64,000 bases of DNA. It comes from Barrientosiimonas humi (GTDB lineage: Bacteria > Actinomycetota > Actinomycetes > Actinomycetales > Dermatophilaceae). The notes beneath the pieces were generated by a model, which was not told the DNA's origin, did not search any database, and worked only from the letters and a program-made list of their open reading frames with translations. The position numbers and the translations under genes were made by a program. The DNA lies in assembly GCF_006716095.1 (NCBI RefSeq), contig NZ_VFOK01000001.1, forward strand, positions 1,023,375 through 1,087,374, in the 5' to 3' direction. How positions within the stretch are numbered: position 1 is the stretch's first letter; each line of letters begins with the position of its first letter. This document shows positions 44,947-53,335 of the stretch, in pieces.

Positions 44947-46607
44947 GGTGTCACCACCGGGGCGTCCGACGGCGGCGCAGCGGGTGGTGCGGCGGGCGGC
45001 GCGGCCTGTGGCGGCGCCGGGACCTCGCCGACCGTGAGGTAGGGCAACGGGTGCATCACCTTCGCCACCTGGGGCGCGAAAGCCGGTGAGTCGCAAAGGA
45101 TCTCGCGCGCCGGTCCGTGGCCGATGAGCTCGCCGTCGGCCAGCAGCACGACGTCGTCGGCCCACTCGGCGGCGATCTCGACGTCGTGCGTCGCCATGAC
45201 CACGGCTGTGCCCTCGGCGGCGAGCTCGCGCAGGATCGCGCCGAGCCGGTCCTTGGCGGTGTAGTCGAGCCCGCGGGTCGGCTCGTCCAGCAGCAGCACC
45301 TTCGGCGCCCCGGCCAGCACGACCGCGAGGGCGAGCAGCACGCGCCCGCCCTCGGACAGGTCGCGCGGGTGGGCCTGCGGGTCGAGGTGGTCGCCGAGCC
45401 GGCGCAGCAGCGCGCGGGTGGTGCCGGGGGGCACGCCGAAGTCGTCGTCGGCGGCCGCGCACTCCTCGGCCACGGTGGGGCGGAACAGCAGCGTGCCGGC
45501 GTCCTGCGGGACGAGCCCGACGTGCCCGACGAGCTCCTTGGCCCGGGCCCGGCCCGGGTCGATGCCTTCGACCCGCACGGTCCCGGAGGTCGGCGGCACC
45601 AGGCCGGTGAGCACGCCGAGCAGCGTCGACTTGCCCGCGCCGTTGCGGCCCATCAGGGCGGTCACGCGTCCGGCCGGGAACGACAGGTCCAGGTGCGGGA
45701 CCACCTGGCGCCCGCGCCGGCGTACGTTCAGGGCGCGCACGCTCGCCGGCTCGCCCTCGACGTACGCCGGACCCGGCTCGGACCGGCGCGCCACCTCGGT
45801 CCCGCCCCGGCGCAGCGGCTCGGCGCGCCGGCGGGCGTCGCGGATCGACAGCGGCAGCGGCGCCCAGCCCATGCGCCGGCCAAGCCGCACCACGGGCGGG
45901 GCGATGCTGGAGCGGGCCATGGCCTCGGCCGGCGGGAGGAGAGGCGACACCTCGCCCTGCTCGACCAGCAGCACCTGGTCGGCGTGGTGCACGACCCGCT
46001 CGAGCCGGTGCTCGGCCATGAGCACGGTGACGCCGAGGTCGTGCACGAGGCGGTGCACGGCGGCGAGGACGTCCTCGGCGGAGACCGGGTCGAGCGCCGA
46101 CGTCGGTTCGTCGAGCACGAGCACGCGCGGGCCGGCGGCGAGCACGGCGGCGACGGCGACGCGCTGCTGCTGGCCGCCGCTCAGCTCGCGCAGCGGCCGG
46201 TGGCGCAGGTCGGCGACGCCGAGCACGTCGAGGCTCTCCTCGACCCGGCGGCGCATGGCGGACGGGCCGATCGAGAGGGTCTCCATCCCGTAGGCGATCT
46301 CGTCCTCGACGGTCTCGGTGACGAACGAGGCGAGCGGGTCCTGGCCGACGAAGCCGACCACGTCGGCGAGGTCGCGCGGGCGGTGGTCGCGGGTGTCGCG
46401 CCCGTCGACGGTGACGCGCCCGTCGAGCCGGCCGCCGCTGAAGTGGGGGACCAGGCCGTTGACGGTGCGCAGCAGGGTCGACTTGCCGCTGCCGGTCGCG
46501 CCGACGACGAGCACCAGGTCGCCCTCGGGCACCTCGATCCGGCCGGTGCGCAGGGCGCGGCGGGCGGCGCCGGCGTACGTCACGCGCACGTCGTCGAAGC
46601 GGATCAC
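44943..46607 (-). CDS. ECF transporter double ATPase
   Basis: This 554-residue protein carries two ATPase domains in one chain. Domain 1 has GATGSGKS, LSGGQQQR and VLDEPTSALDP. Domain 2 has GRNGAGKS, a degenerate signature LSEGGRVLLAL, and LLDEPTRGLD. It replaces the separate EcfA and EcfA' subunits. A proline/alanine-rich tail follows. It is coupled to both the T component upstream and the S component downstream by short overlaps. Confidence 0.94.
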   Translation of the reverse strand: MIRFDDVRVTYAGAARRALRTGRIEVPEGDLVLVVGATGSGKSTLLRTVNGLVPHFSGGRLDGRVTVDGRDTRDHRPRDLADVVGFVGQDPLASFVTETVEDEIAYGMETLSIGPSAMRRRVEESLDVLGVADLRHRPLRELSGGQQQRVAVAAVLAAGPRVLVLDEPTSALDPVSAEDVLAAVHRLVHDLGVTVLMAEHRLERVVHHADQVLLVEQGEVSPLLPPAEAMARSSIAPPVVRLGRRMGWAPLPLSIRDARRRAEPLRRGGTEVARRSEPGPAYVEGEPASVRALNVRRRGRQVVPHLDLSFPAGRVTALMGRNGAGKSTLLGVLTGLVPPTSGTVRVEGIDPGRARAKELVGHVGLVPQDAGTLLFRPTVAEECAAADDDFGVPPGTTRALLRRLGDHLDPQAHPRDLSEGGRVLLALAVVLAGAPKVLLLDEPTRGLDYTAKDRLGAILRELAAEGTAVVMATHDVEIAAEWADDVVLLADGELIGHGPAREILCDSPAFAPQVAKVMHPLPYLTVGEVPAPPQAAPPAAPPAAPPSDAPVVTP

Positions 46608-47746
46608 CGGGCCACCGCCACGGCGTCGGGGCGGCTGCGCACCCGGTCCTCGAGCTCGGCCCGGCGCGGGGTGCGCGGGGCGAGCACCCCGGCGAGGGCC
46701 GGCAGCAGCAGCGCGGCCACCGCGAGCGCCGACAGCCCGGGCAGCGCAGCTGGGACCTGCGCGGGGACCACGCTGGGGTCGCCGCGCGCCCCCAGGGTGA
46801 CGAGCACGACCAGGGCGGGCACGGCCGAGGCGACCACGAGCCACTCCGGGAGCGACCAGGGGTCGCGGCGATAGGGCGTACGTCGGTCGCGGCGAGCCCC
46901 GGTCAGCAGGGCGGCGAGGGCCAGGGCGCACCCCAGCAGCAGGACCGGCGCCCCGACGAACGTGGGCGCGGAGCCGTCGAGCAGGCCGTAGAGCCCGACC
47001 AGCACGCCGACCAGGCCGGCGACGGTGAGGGCGGTCGCGCGCCGCCGGGCGCCGGGCGCGAGGGTGACCCGGCCGTACCCGCGTGACTCCATCGACGCGG
47101 CCAGCTCGAGGGAGCGCTCCAGCGAGCTCTCCAGGACCGGGACGACCAGGCGCGACAGCTCGCGCAGGCCGCGGCCGTCGTGCCCGCGCAGCCGCCGGGC
47201 CGCGCGGACCTGCCGAGCCTCCTCGGCCAGCTGGGGGACGTAGGTGAGCGCGACGACGATGGCGGTGCCGACGTCGTACAGCGTGGCGGGGACGTAACGC
47301 AGCAGCCGGCGCGGGTCGGCGAGCACGTTGCACGCGCCCACGCAGACGAGGATCGCGGCCAGCTGCAGACCGTGGTAGACCGCGTCGAGGAGGGCCTCGA
47401 GCTGGACCGGCCCGCCGAGGCGTACGCCCGCGAGCCAGTCGGGGAGCGGCACCTGAGGGAGGGTGAACAGCACGGTGCGTCCGGCGACGCCGCTGCCGAG
47501 CAGCACCGTCATGACGACCCGGATCGCGATCGCGGCTGCGGCGATGGCGAGGAAGACCCCGAGCGCGCTGGAGCTACCGAGCTCACGGCGCTGCAGCACG
47601 ACCAACCCGACCACCCCCATGATCGTGAGGAGGTAGAACGGGTTGGTCGTGCGCGAGGCCGCACCCGCGAGCAGCAACCCCCACGCCCACCACGCCACCG
47701 GGTGCAGCAGGCGCGGGCGGGAGAGCAGGTCGGCGGGCCGGGCCAT
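46604..47746 (-). CDS. ECF transporter T component
   Basis: A 380-residue CbiQ/EcfT-like membrane scaffold. It carries the coupling motif pair around AARRLRGHDGRGLRELSRLVVPVLESSLERSLELAASMESRGYG, whose Ala-Arg-Gly-type signatures touch the ATPases. Helices lie at about 13-30, 33-50, 60-80, 115-135 and 225-360, more than the usual five to six. Second gene after the riboswitch. Confidence 0.92.
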   Translation of the reverse strand: MARPADLLSRPRLLHPVAWWAWGLLLAGAASRTTNPFYLLTIMGVVGLVVLQRRELGSSSALGVFLAIAAAAIAIRVVMTVLLGSGVAGRTVLFTLPQVPLPDWLAGVRLGGPVQLEALLDAVYHGLQLAAILVCVGACNVLADPRRLLRYVPATLYDVGTAIVVALTYVPQLAEEARQVRAARRLRGHDGRGLRELSRLVVPVLESSLERSLELAASMESRGYGRVTLAPGARRRATALTVAGLVGVLVGLYGLLDGSAPTFVGAPVLLLGCALALAALLTGARRDRRTPYRRDPWSLPEWLVVASAVPALVVLVTLGARGDPSVVPAQVPAALPGLSALAVAALLLPALAGVLAPRTPRRAELEDRVRSRPDAVAVAR

Positions 47747-47772
47747 CGGGCAGGTGCGCTGAGCCGGTCGGC

Positions 47773-48471
47773 TCAGGCGGACTCGACGCGCTTGCGGCGG
47801 CGCTGGGCCAGCAGCAGACCGGCGAGCAGCGCGAGCAGCAGCACGCCAGCGGCCACGGCGAGGATGATCGGGGTGGAGGAGCTGCCCTCGTCGTTCTCGG
47901 CGACGGCGATGGTCACCTGGTCGTCGGCGGCCTTGGCGGCGTTGCTGACCGTCTTGACCTCGCCGCCGCAGCCGGAGGCCGGCCAGGAGTCGATCCCGCA
48001 GACCAGCGACTTCTCCTTGCGCACGCTCGCGACCTCGGCGAGAACGGCCTCACCGGTGGCGTTGGTCGGCACCTGGGCGCACTCGGCGACCGGCTTCGGC
48101 GGGGTGCCGGACTCGGCGTCGGCGGGACGGCCGTAGTCGAGCACGACCGCGACGCGCTTGGTGCCGTCGGTGGCGTCGGTGCCGCCGCAGACCTGGTCGA
48201 AGGTGACGGTGCCGCGCGGCATGCGGCTGTCGGTCTCACCGGCGACCGCGAAGCGCCAGCCCTCGACGCTGCCGTCGGCGGGCGTGGTCTGGTTGGCGCC
48301 CTTCGGCGAGAAGGCCCATTTGCCGTCCTTGAGCTGGTAGTAGCCCCAGTAGCGGTAGGTCGCCGCGTCGGCCGAGGGGGCCAGGGCGGTGAGCAGCCCG
48401 GCGCCGAGCAGGGTGGCCAGCACGGCCATGAGCAGGACCCGCAGACGGGCCGGGATGGTGGTGGTCGACAC
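47773..48471 (-). CDS. SCO2322-family secreted/membrane protein
   Basis: A 232-residue protein. It has a Sec signal peptide (about 1-36, ending SADAA), an extracytoplasmic domain with four cysteines (VCGG, AECAQVP, LVCGIDSWPASGCGGE), and a C-terminal helix (about 202-224) with a basic RRRKR tail. The family regularly accompanies this ECF transporter in actinobacteria, so a corrinoid-binding or delivery role outside the membrane is likely but unproven. The GTG has AGGAGG eight bases upstream. It is the first gene after the cobalamin riboswitch. Confidence 0.87.
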   Translation of the reverse strand: MSTTTIPARLRVLLMAVLATLLGAGLLTALAPSADAATYRYWGYYQLKDGKWAFSPKGANQTTPADGSVEGWRFAVAGETDSRMPRGTVTFDQVCGGTDATDGTKRVAVVLDYGRPADAESGTPPKPVAECAQVPTNATGEAVLAEVASVRKEKSLVCGIDSWPASGCGGEVKTVSNAAKAADDQVTIAVAENDEGSSSTPIILAVAAGVLLLALLAGLLLAQRRRKRVESA

Positions 48472-48539
48472 CTTGAGAACCTCCTGTCGGTCGAGTTCGG
48501 CAGGAGAGGGCCTGGGTGGCCGCTGCCGGCTCGTCCGCG

Positions 48540-48690
48540 TTCCACGACGGATGAATGGAGCCGAGCCGGACGGCAGGTGCTCCGGCTCGCGACCTCGGGG
48601 GAGGCCGCTCACGGTTGCGGGTCAGCGCCGGTCTCGCACCGGCTTTCCCTGCCGTCAGGCTGTCGGTGGTCGAAGATTCGCACCGCGGGG
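48540..48690 (-). promoter_or_regulatory. Cobalamin riboswitch
   Basis: Read on the minus strand, the core GCAGGGAAAGCCGGTG, then CGAGACCGGCGCTGACCC and GCAACCGTGAGCGGCC, is the conserved B12 aptamer (48603-48652). The B12 box follows as GCCGGAGCACCTGCC (about 48573-48587). It lies about 70-215 bases before the SCO2322-family gene. Cobalamin binding should shut off the SCO2322-T-ATPase-S-cobU operon. Boundaries are approximate. Confidence 0.92.
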
Positions 48691-48775
48691 GAGGGATGTC
48701 AAAGCTCACGGTCGTCTCGCTGCCCCGGGCCCGTCCCGCCGGGTGGTCTCGCCCGACGACGGGGGCACGGCCGCG

Positions 48776-48866
48776 CAGATCGTGCGTTGACGTACGAAAT
48801 GCGGGAGGGGCCCGCGGGGTTCCGGGGAGGGGCGGCTCAGATCGTGCGTGGACGTACGAAATGCGG
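48776..48866 (+). repeat. 30-bp dispersed repeat, copies 2 and 3
   Basis: 48776-48804 and 48838-48866 are 29-base units that differ at a single position and are 62 bases apart. The second (from 48837) is identical over 30 bases to the inverted copy at 23907-23936. They lie in the 255-base gap between the riboswitch and the DUF937 gene. Confidence 0.9.
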
Positions 48867-48903
48867 GCACCCCACCCGCGAGAGTCGGGGGTGGGGTGCC
48901 CGC
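48863..48903 (-). terminator. Terminator hairpin after the DUF937 gene
   Basis: A perfect 15-bp stem (48863-48877 with 48889-48903) encloses an 11-base loop, 43 bases after the minus-strand DUF937 stop. It overlaps the last bases of the 30-bp repeat copy 3. Confidence 0.75.
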
Positions 48904-48945
48904 TGGCCCACGACGTACGTCCTGGGCCGGGTCAGGCGTTCGGGG

Positions 48946-49785
48946 TCAGCCCTTCTTCCCGCCGCCGAGCAGGTCGCCGAGGATCGAGCCGAGGCCGCCG
49001 CCGGACTGCTGCGACTGCTGGCCACCGGCGCCGCCGCCGAGGAGGTCGCCCAGGATGTCGCCGAGCGAGCCGCCCTGGCCCTGCTGCGGCGCCTGCCCCT
49101 GCGGGACCTGGCCCCCCTGGTCGGCCGGCTGCTGCGGCACGGACTGGCCCTGCGGCGCGGGCGCCGGGGGCTGACCGTCGGCGCCGACCGGCTCGGGCAC
49201 CGGCTGACCGGCCGGCGGGACGCTCGGCGGCGCACCCTGGCCGCCACCCTGCGGCCCGCCGGGCGCACCCTGACCGCCGCCCTGCGGCGCCGGCGGCTGC
49301 TGCGGCGCCGGCGCCTGCTGGCCGCCCTGACCACCCTGCTCGTCCTGCCCGCCACCCAGGATGTCGCCGAGGCCACCGTCGCCCCGGCCGCCGCCCTTGA
49401 GCACCTTGTCGGCGATGTAACCCATCACGATCGGCGCGAGGATCGGCAGCAGCTTGCCCAGCAGGTCGCCGCCGCCCGAGCCGCCGGTCTGGCTGCCGAG
49501 CTGGTTCACGACGGCGTCGCGGTTGCCGCCGAAGATGTTGCTGACGATCGCCTCGCCGTCGGCGGTGTCGACCGAGGCAGGGTCGGGCGTGGCGCCCTGG
49601 TGCTGACCGAGCGCGTCCCGCAGCGAGCTCTCGCCGCCGGGGTCCTGCGCGTTGGCCTGCATGCCCTGGACGAGCGCGGGGACCGCCTGCTGCGCCGCGG
49701 CGCGCACGCTCTCCTCGTCGGCACCGACCTGCTGCGCCAGCTGACTGATGGGCAGCTGGTTCACGATGTCGTCGACAGCAGCCAT
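48946..49785 (-). CDS. DUF937 family protein with Gly/Gln/Pro-rich tail
   Basis: A 279-residue protein. The N-terminal 125 residues form the helical DUF937 domain (LAQQVGADEESVRAAAQQAVPALVQGM; LLPILAPIVMGYIADKVL). The rest is low-complexity Gly/Gln/Pro with a repeated GGLGDILGGG/GSLGDILGDLLGGG motif that ends the protein. DUF937 resembles the YidB fold, of unknown role. It is a stand-alone gene with its own terminator. Confidence 0.85.
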   Translation of the reverse strand: MAAVDDIVNQLPISQLAQQVGADEESVRAAAQQAVPALVQGMQANAQDPGGESSLRDALGQHQGATPDPASVDTADGEAIVSNIFGGNRDAVVNQLGSQTGGSGGGDLLGKLLPILAPIVMGYIADKVLKGGGRGDGGLGDILGGGQDEQGGQGGQQAPAPQQPPAPQGGGQGAPGGPQGGGQGAPPSVPPAGQPVPEPVGADGQPPAPAPQGQSVPQQPADQGGQVPQGQAPQQGQGGSLGDILGDLLGGGAGGQQSQQSGGGLGSILGDLLGGGKKG

Positions 49786-49907
49786 GACTGCTCCTTCGAT
49801 GGGTGAGTGGCCGATACCGTTACCGGCCGCTTGCCGGTCACCCTAGGGGGATCCCGCCGTCTTGGGCAGTGGCGCGACGCCCCCGACCGGTGTACGCCCG
49901 CCTCGCC

Positions 49908-50579
49908 TCAGCGACCCTGCTCGGCGTCGTGCACGAGCAGCGCGACCTGCACCCGGTTGCTGCAGCCGAGCTTGTCCAGCAGCCGCGACACGTGCGTCTT
50001 CACGGTCGGCACGGACAGATAGAGCGTGCGCGAGATCTCCGCGTTCGACAGGCCCTCGCCGACCGCGCGCGCGACCTCCAGCTCCCGCTCGCTCAGCGTC
50101 GCCAGCAGCCGTTGCGCGCGGGCGCCGCGGTCGTCGACCGGGCTGCCGCTCACCTGCGCGATCAGCGTCGCGGTGATCTGCGGCGACAGGATCGGGTGCC
50201 CGTCGGCGACGCTGCGCACCGCCTCGACGAGCTGCGCCGGGGGAGTGTCCTTGAGCAGGAAGCCGCTGGCCCCCGCCCGCAGCGCGCGCACGACCAGGTC
50301 GTCGGTGTCGAACGTCGTCAGCACCACCACCCGCACCGACTCGCCGTGCCGGGCCAGGATCTGCTCGGTGGCGGCGACCCCGTCGAGCCGCGGCATGCGC
50401 ACGTCCATCAGCACGATGTCCGGCCTCAGCTGCGCGACGACCTCGACCGCGGCCTGCCCGTCGGTCGCCTCGTCGACGACCTCGATGTCCAGCGCGCCGC
50501 CGAGGATCAGCTGCAGCCCGGCGCGCACCAGCGGGTCGTCGTCGACGAGCACGAGGCGGATCGGGGTGGCGTCGGGCAT
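49908..50579 (-). CDS. NarL/LuxR-type response regulator
   Basis: 223 residues. The receiver domain (1-125) has the acidic pair DDD at 13-15, the phosphorylation site Asp59 (LMDVRMP), and LKD. A LuxR helix-turn-helix (about 150-215, LSERELEVARAVGEGLSNAEISRTLYLSVPTVKTHVSRLLDKL) follows. It starts within the kinase stop, so kinase and regulator are coupled. It probably controls the divergent ABC exporter. Confidence 0.95.
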   Translation of the reverse strand: MPDATPIRLVLVDDDPLVRAGLQLILGGALDIEVVDEATDGQAAVEVVAQLRPDIVLMDVRMPRLDGVAATEQILARHGESVRVVVLTTFDTDDLVVRALRAGASGFLLKDTPPAQLVEAVRSVADGHPILSPQITATLIAQVSGSPVDDRGARAQRLLATLSERELEVARAVGEGLSNAEISRTLYLSVPTVKTHVSRLLDKLGCSNRVQVALLVHDAEQGR

Positions 50580-52291
50580 CAGGCGTTCTCCTTCGCGGGT
50601 GGTGGCCAGGGAAGCACGGCCCGTACGACGAACGCACCCGAGCGGTCCGGCCCGGCCGAGAGCGTCCCGCCGCTGAGCGTGGCGCGCTCGCGCAGCCCGA
50701 CGAGCCCGAGCCCCGAGCCGGGCGCCGCGGGCCCGTCGCCGCCGCGCTCGTTGCGCAGGGTGATCGTCAGCTCGGTGCCGGGACGACCGGCCAGCCCCAG
50801 ACGTACGACCGCGCCCGGCGCGTGCTTGCGGGCGTTGGTGAGTCCTTCCTGGACGATGCGAAAAGCGTTGCGCGACACCAGTTCCGGGAGACCGGTCAGG
50901 TCGGTGCCGGTCGTGCTCACCTCGATCTGCTGACCGCCCGCGCGGGCGCCGGCGACGAGGTCGTCGAGGTCGCGCAGCGTCGGTTGCGGCGGCTCGGGTG
51001 CGCCGGGGGCGGGGGAGTCGGTGTCGCGCAGCACGCCGAGCACCTCGCGAAGCTCGGTGAGCGCCTGGTGGGAGGCGGTCTGCAGCAGCCCGGCGGTGGT
51101 GCGCACCTGCTCGGGCGGCAGGTCCTCGCGGTAGGCCAGCGCGCCGGCGTGCATCGCCACCAGCGAGATGCGGTGGGCCAGCACGTCGTGCATCTCGCGC
51201 GCGATCCGGGCGCGCTCGTTGGTGCGCGCCTGGGCGACGCGCAGCTCCTGCTCGCGCTCGGCGGTCTCGGCGCGTTCGCGCAGGTTCGCGACCAGCTCGC
51301 GCCGGGCGCCGATGAACAGGCCGAGCGCGACGAGGAAGGCGATGGTGATGGCGTTGACGACCAGGTCGCTGACCAGTGTGTTGTCGGGCGAGCGGTGCAC
51401 CCAGTTGAACGTCGCGCCGCTCGCGAACAGCACGACCGCGGCGACCGCGATCTCCCGCCACCGCCGCCGGGTGGCCAGCGAGATCGCGACGAGCGAGGAG
51501 GGGCCGACCGCGGTGGCCGACACGGCCGTCAGCAGGGCGGTCGCGATCGTGATCGGCAGCGGCCAGCGACGCCGAAAAGCCAGCAGCAGCAACCCTGTTG
51601 CGCCGACGATCGGGTCGAGCGCGAGCCACAGGTGACCGGCGGTGAAGCCGCGGCTGTCACCCTCGCCGGCCATCGTGAAGAAGACGAGCAGCCCGAACGC
51701 CGCGCTGACCAGCATCCGCCAGGCGAGGCCCCACGCCTCCCGCGCGGTGAACGACGTCAGCCAGCGCGCGAGGCGCCCGTCACCCACGTCGGCGCCGGCA
51801 GCGGCGGCGCGGCGCACCCCGACCGCCCAGCCCAGCGCGACGAGGACCACGGTGCCGACGACGTTGATCGCGGCGTCGACCAGCAGGTCCGGCACGTCGT
51901 GGATCGCGGAGAAGGCCGTGGTGCCCGCGGCGTAGGCCACCGCCACCACGGCGGTGTCGCGCCACCGGCGGCGGGCGAAGACCGACAGCGCCGCCACCGT
52001 GGCCGGGCCCATCGCGGCGATCGACATGACGCACAGCGCGCAGATCGTCAGCGCCACCGGCAGCGGCCGGAGTCGGCGCCACGGCAGCAACAGCACCGCG
52101 CCGAGCCCGACGACCAGGTCGAGCACCAGCCACGCGGGAGTGGCGAGGCGCTGCGGCTGCGGCTCGACCACCCACGCGACCCAGATCGCCAGCGCCAGCG
52201 CGGCCGCCACCGCCATCCGCGCGGCGGTCGGCGCCGCCGGGCCGGGGGGAAGCCCCGCCCGGCGGCGGAGGGCAGGAGCGGTCGCGGGCAC
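50579..52291 (-). CDS. NarL-type sensor histidine kinase with duplicated membrane domain
   Basis: A 570-residue protein with two consecutive membrane sensor modules of similar sequence and layout. Each has four to five helices with an internal RRRWR motif (RRRWRDTAVVAVAY in the first, RRRWREIAVAAVVLF in the second). A HisKA_3 dimerisation helix (REMHDVLAHRISLVAMHAGAL) and an ATPase domain (NAFRIVQEGLTNARKHAPG, GSGLGLVGLRERATLSGG) follow. The GTG at 52291 has TACCCT six bases upstream. The usual related kinase has one module, so a duplication is likely. The stimulus is unknown; the divergent ABC exporter suggests antimicrobial or envelope stress. Confidence 0.93.
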   Translation of the reverse strand: MPATAPALRRRAGLPPGPAAPTAARMAVAAALALAIWVAWVVEPQPQRLATPAWLVLDLVVGLGAVLLLPWRRLRPLPVALTICALCVMSIAAMGPATVAALSVFARRRWRDTAVVAVAYAAGTTAFSAIHDVPDLLVDAAINVVGTVVLVALGWAVGVRRAAAAGADVGDGRLARWLTSFTAREAWGLAWRMLVSAAFGLLVFFTMAGEGDSRGFTAGHLWLALDPIVGATGLLLLAFRRRWPLPITIATALLTAVSATAVGPSSLVAISLATRRRWREIAVAAVVLFASGATFNWVHRSPDNTLVSDLVVNAITIAFLVALGLFIGARRELVANLRERAETAEREQELRVAQARTNERARIAREMHDVLAHRISLVAMHAGALAYREDLPPEQVRTTAGLLQTASHQALTELREVLGVLRDTDSPAPGAPEPPQPTLRDLDDLVAGARAGGQQIEVSTTGTDLTGLPELVSRNAFRIVQEGLTNARKHAPGAVVRLGLAGRPGTELTITLRNERGGDGPAAPGSGLGLVGLRERATLSGGTLSAGPDRSGAFVVRAVLPWPPPAKENA

Positions 52292-52438
52292 GCACCGAGG
52301 GTAGGTGCCGGGCGCCGGCACGCCGGCCACGGACGTACGGCGGGCGACGGAGGTCGCGCGAGGACATACCAAAGTCGTACGCAGGTCGCACCGTCCGACG
52401 GATGTGCGGCCCCGGTGCGCGCGGGCACCGTGGTGGTC

Positions 52439-53335
52439 ATGATCGAAGTCGAGAACCTCACCAAGCGCTACGGCGGGCACGCCGCCGTCGACGACGTCAG
52501 CTTCGTCGTGCGGCCCGGGCAGGTCACCGGCTTCCTCGGGCCGAACGGCGCCGGGAAGTCGACCTGCATGCGGATGATGACCGGGCTGACGCCGCCGACC
52601 TCCGGCACCGCGACGGTGCTGGGCCGGCCGTACGCCGCGCTGCCCAACCCCGGGCGGCACGTCGGCGTGCTGCTCGACGCCGGCGCCCAGCACTCCGGCC
52701 GCACCGGCCGCGAGGTGCTCAGCCTCGGCGCCACGCTGATGGGTCTGGACCGCAGCCGCGTCGAGGAGATGCTGGCGCTGGTCGGTCTCACCGCGAAGGA
52801 GGCCGACCGCCGGGTCGGGGGATACAGCCTCGGCATGCGCCAGCGCCTCGGCATCGCCCACGCGCTGCTCGGCGACCCGCAGGTGCTGATCCTCGACGAG
52901 CCGGCCAACGGCCTCGACCCGGCCGGCATCCGCTGGATGCGTTCGCTGCTGCGCGGTTATGCCGACGACGGCGGCACGGTGCTGCTGTCCTCGCACCTGC
53001 TGCACGAGATCGAGGTCGTCGCCGACGAGCTCGTGGTCATCGGCCGCGGCCGGATCGTGGCCGCGGGCAGCAAGGCCGAGCTGATGCGCGCGGCCGGCAC
53101 GGTCGTACGCACCACGGACGACGCCGCCTTCGCCGGCCACCTGCGCGGGGCCGGGCTCTCGGTCGAGCAGACCGCGGGCGGGCTGCTCGTCGACACCGAC
53201 GCCGAGACCGTCGGCAAGATCGCCGCCACGCACGCCGTGGTGCTCACCGAGCTGCGTGCCGCCGACGCCGGCAGCCTCGAGGAGATGTTCCTGCAGCTGA
53301 CCGCTTCCGACGCACGAGAGGGGGTGGCGGCATGA
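52439..53335 (+). CDS. ABC transporter ATPase
   Basis: 298 residues: Walker A GPNGAGKS, signature YSLGMRQR, Walker B LILDEPANGLDP, and the SSHLLHEIE switch. A C-terminal region of about 80 residues, as in bacitracin/lantibiotic-type exporters (BcrA-like), follows. The signature reads SLGM rather than SGGQ, usual in this subfamily. It is divergent from the two-component system and coupled to the permease by ATGA. Confidence 0.93.
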   Translation: MIEVENLTKRYGGHAAVDDVSFVVRPGQVTGFLGPNGAGKSTCMRMMTGLTPPTSGTATVLGRPYAALPNPGRHVGVLLDAGAQHSGRTGREVLSLGATLMGLDRSRVEEMLALVGLTAKEADRRVGGYSLGMRQRLGIAHALLGDPQVLILDEPANGLDPAGIRWMRSLLRGYADDGGTVLLSSHLLHEIEVVADELVVIGRGRIVAAGSKAELMRAAGTVVRTTDDAAFAGHLRGAGLSVEQTAGGLLVDTDAETVGKIAATHAVVLTELRAADAGSLEEMFLQLTASDAREGVAA

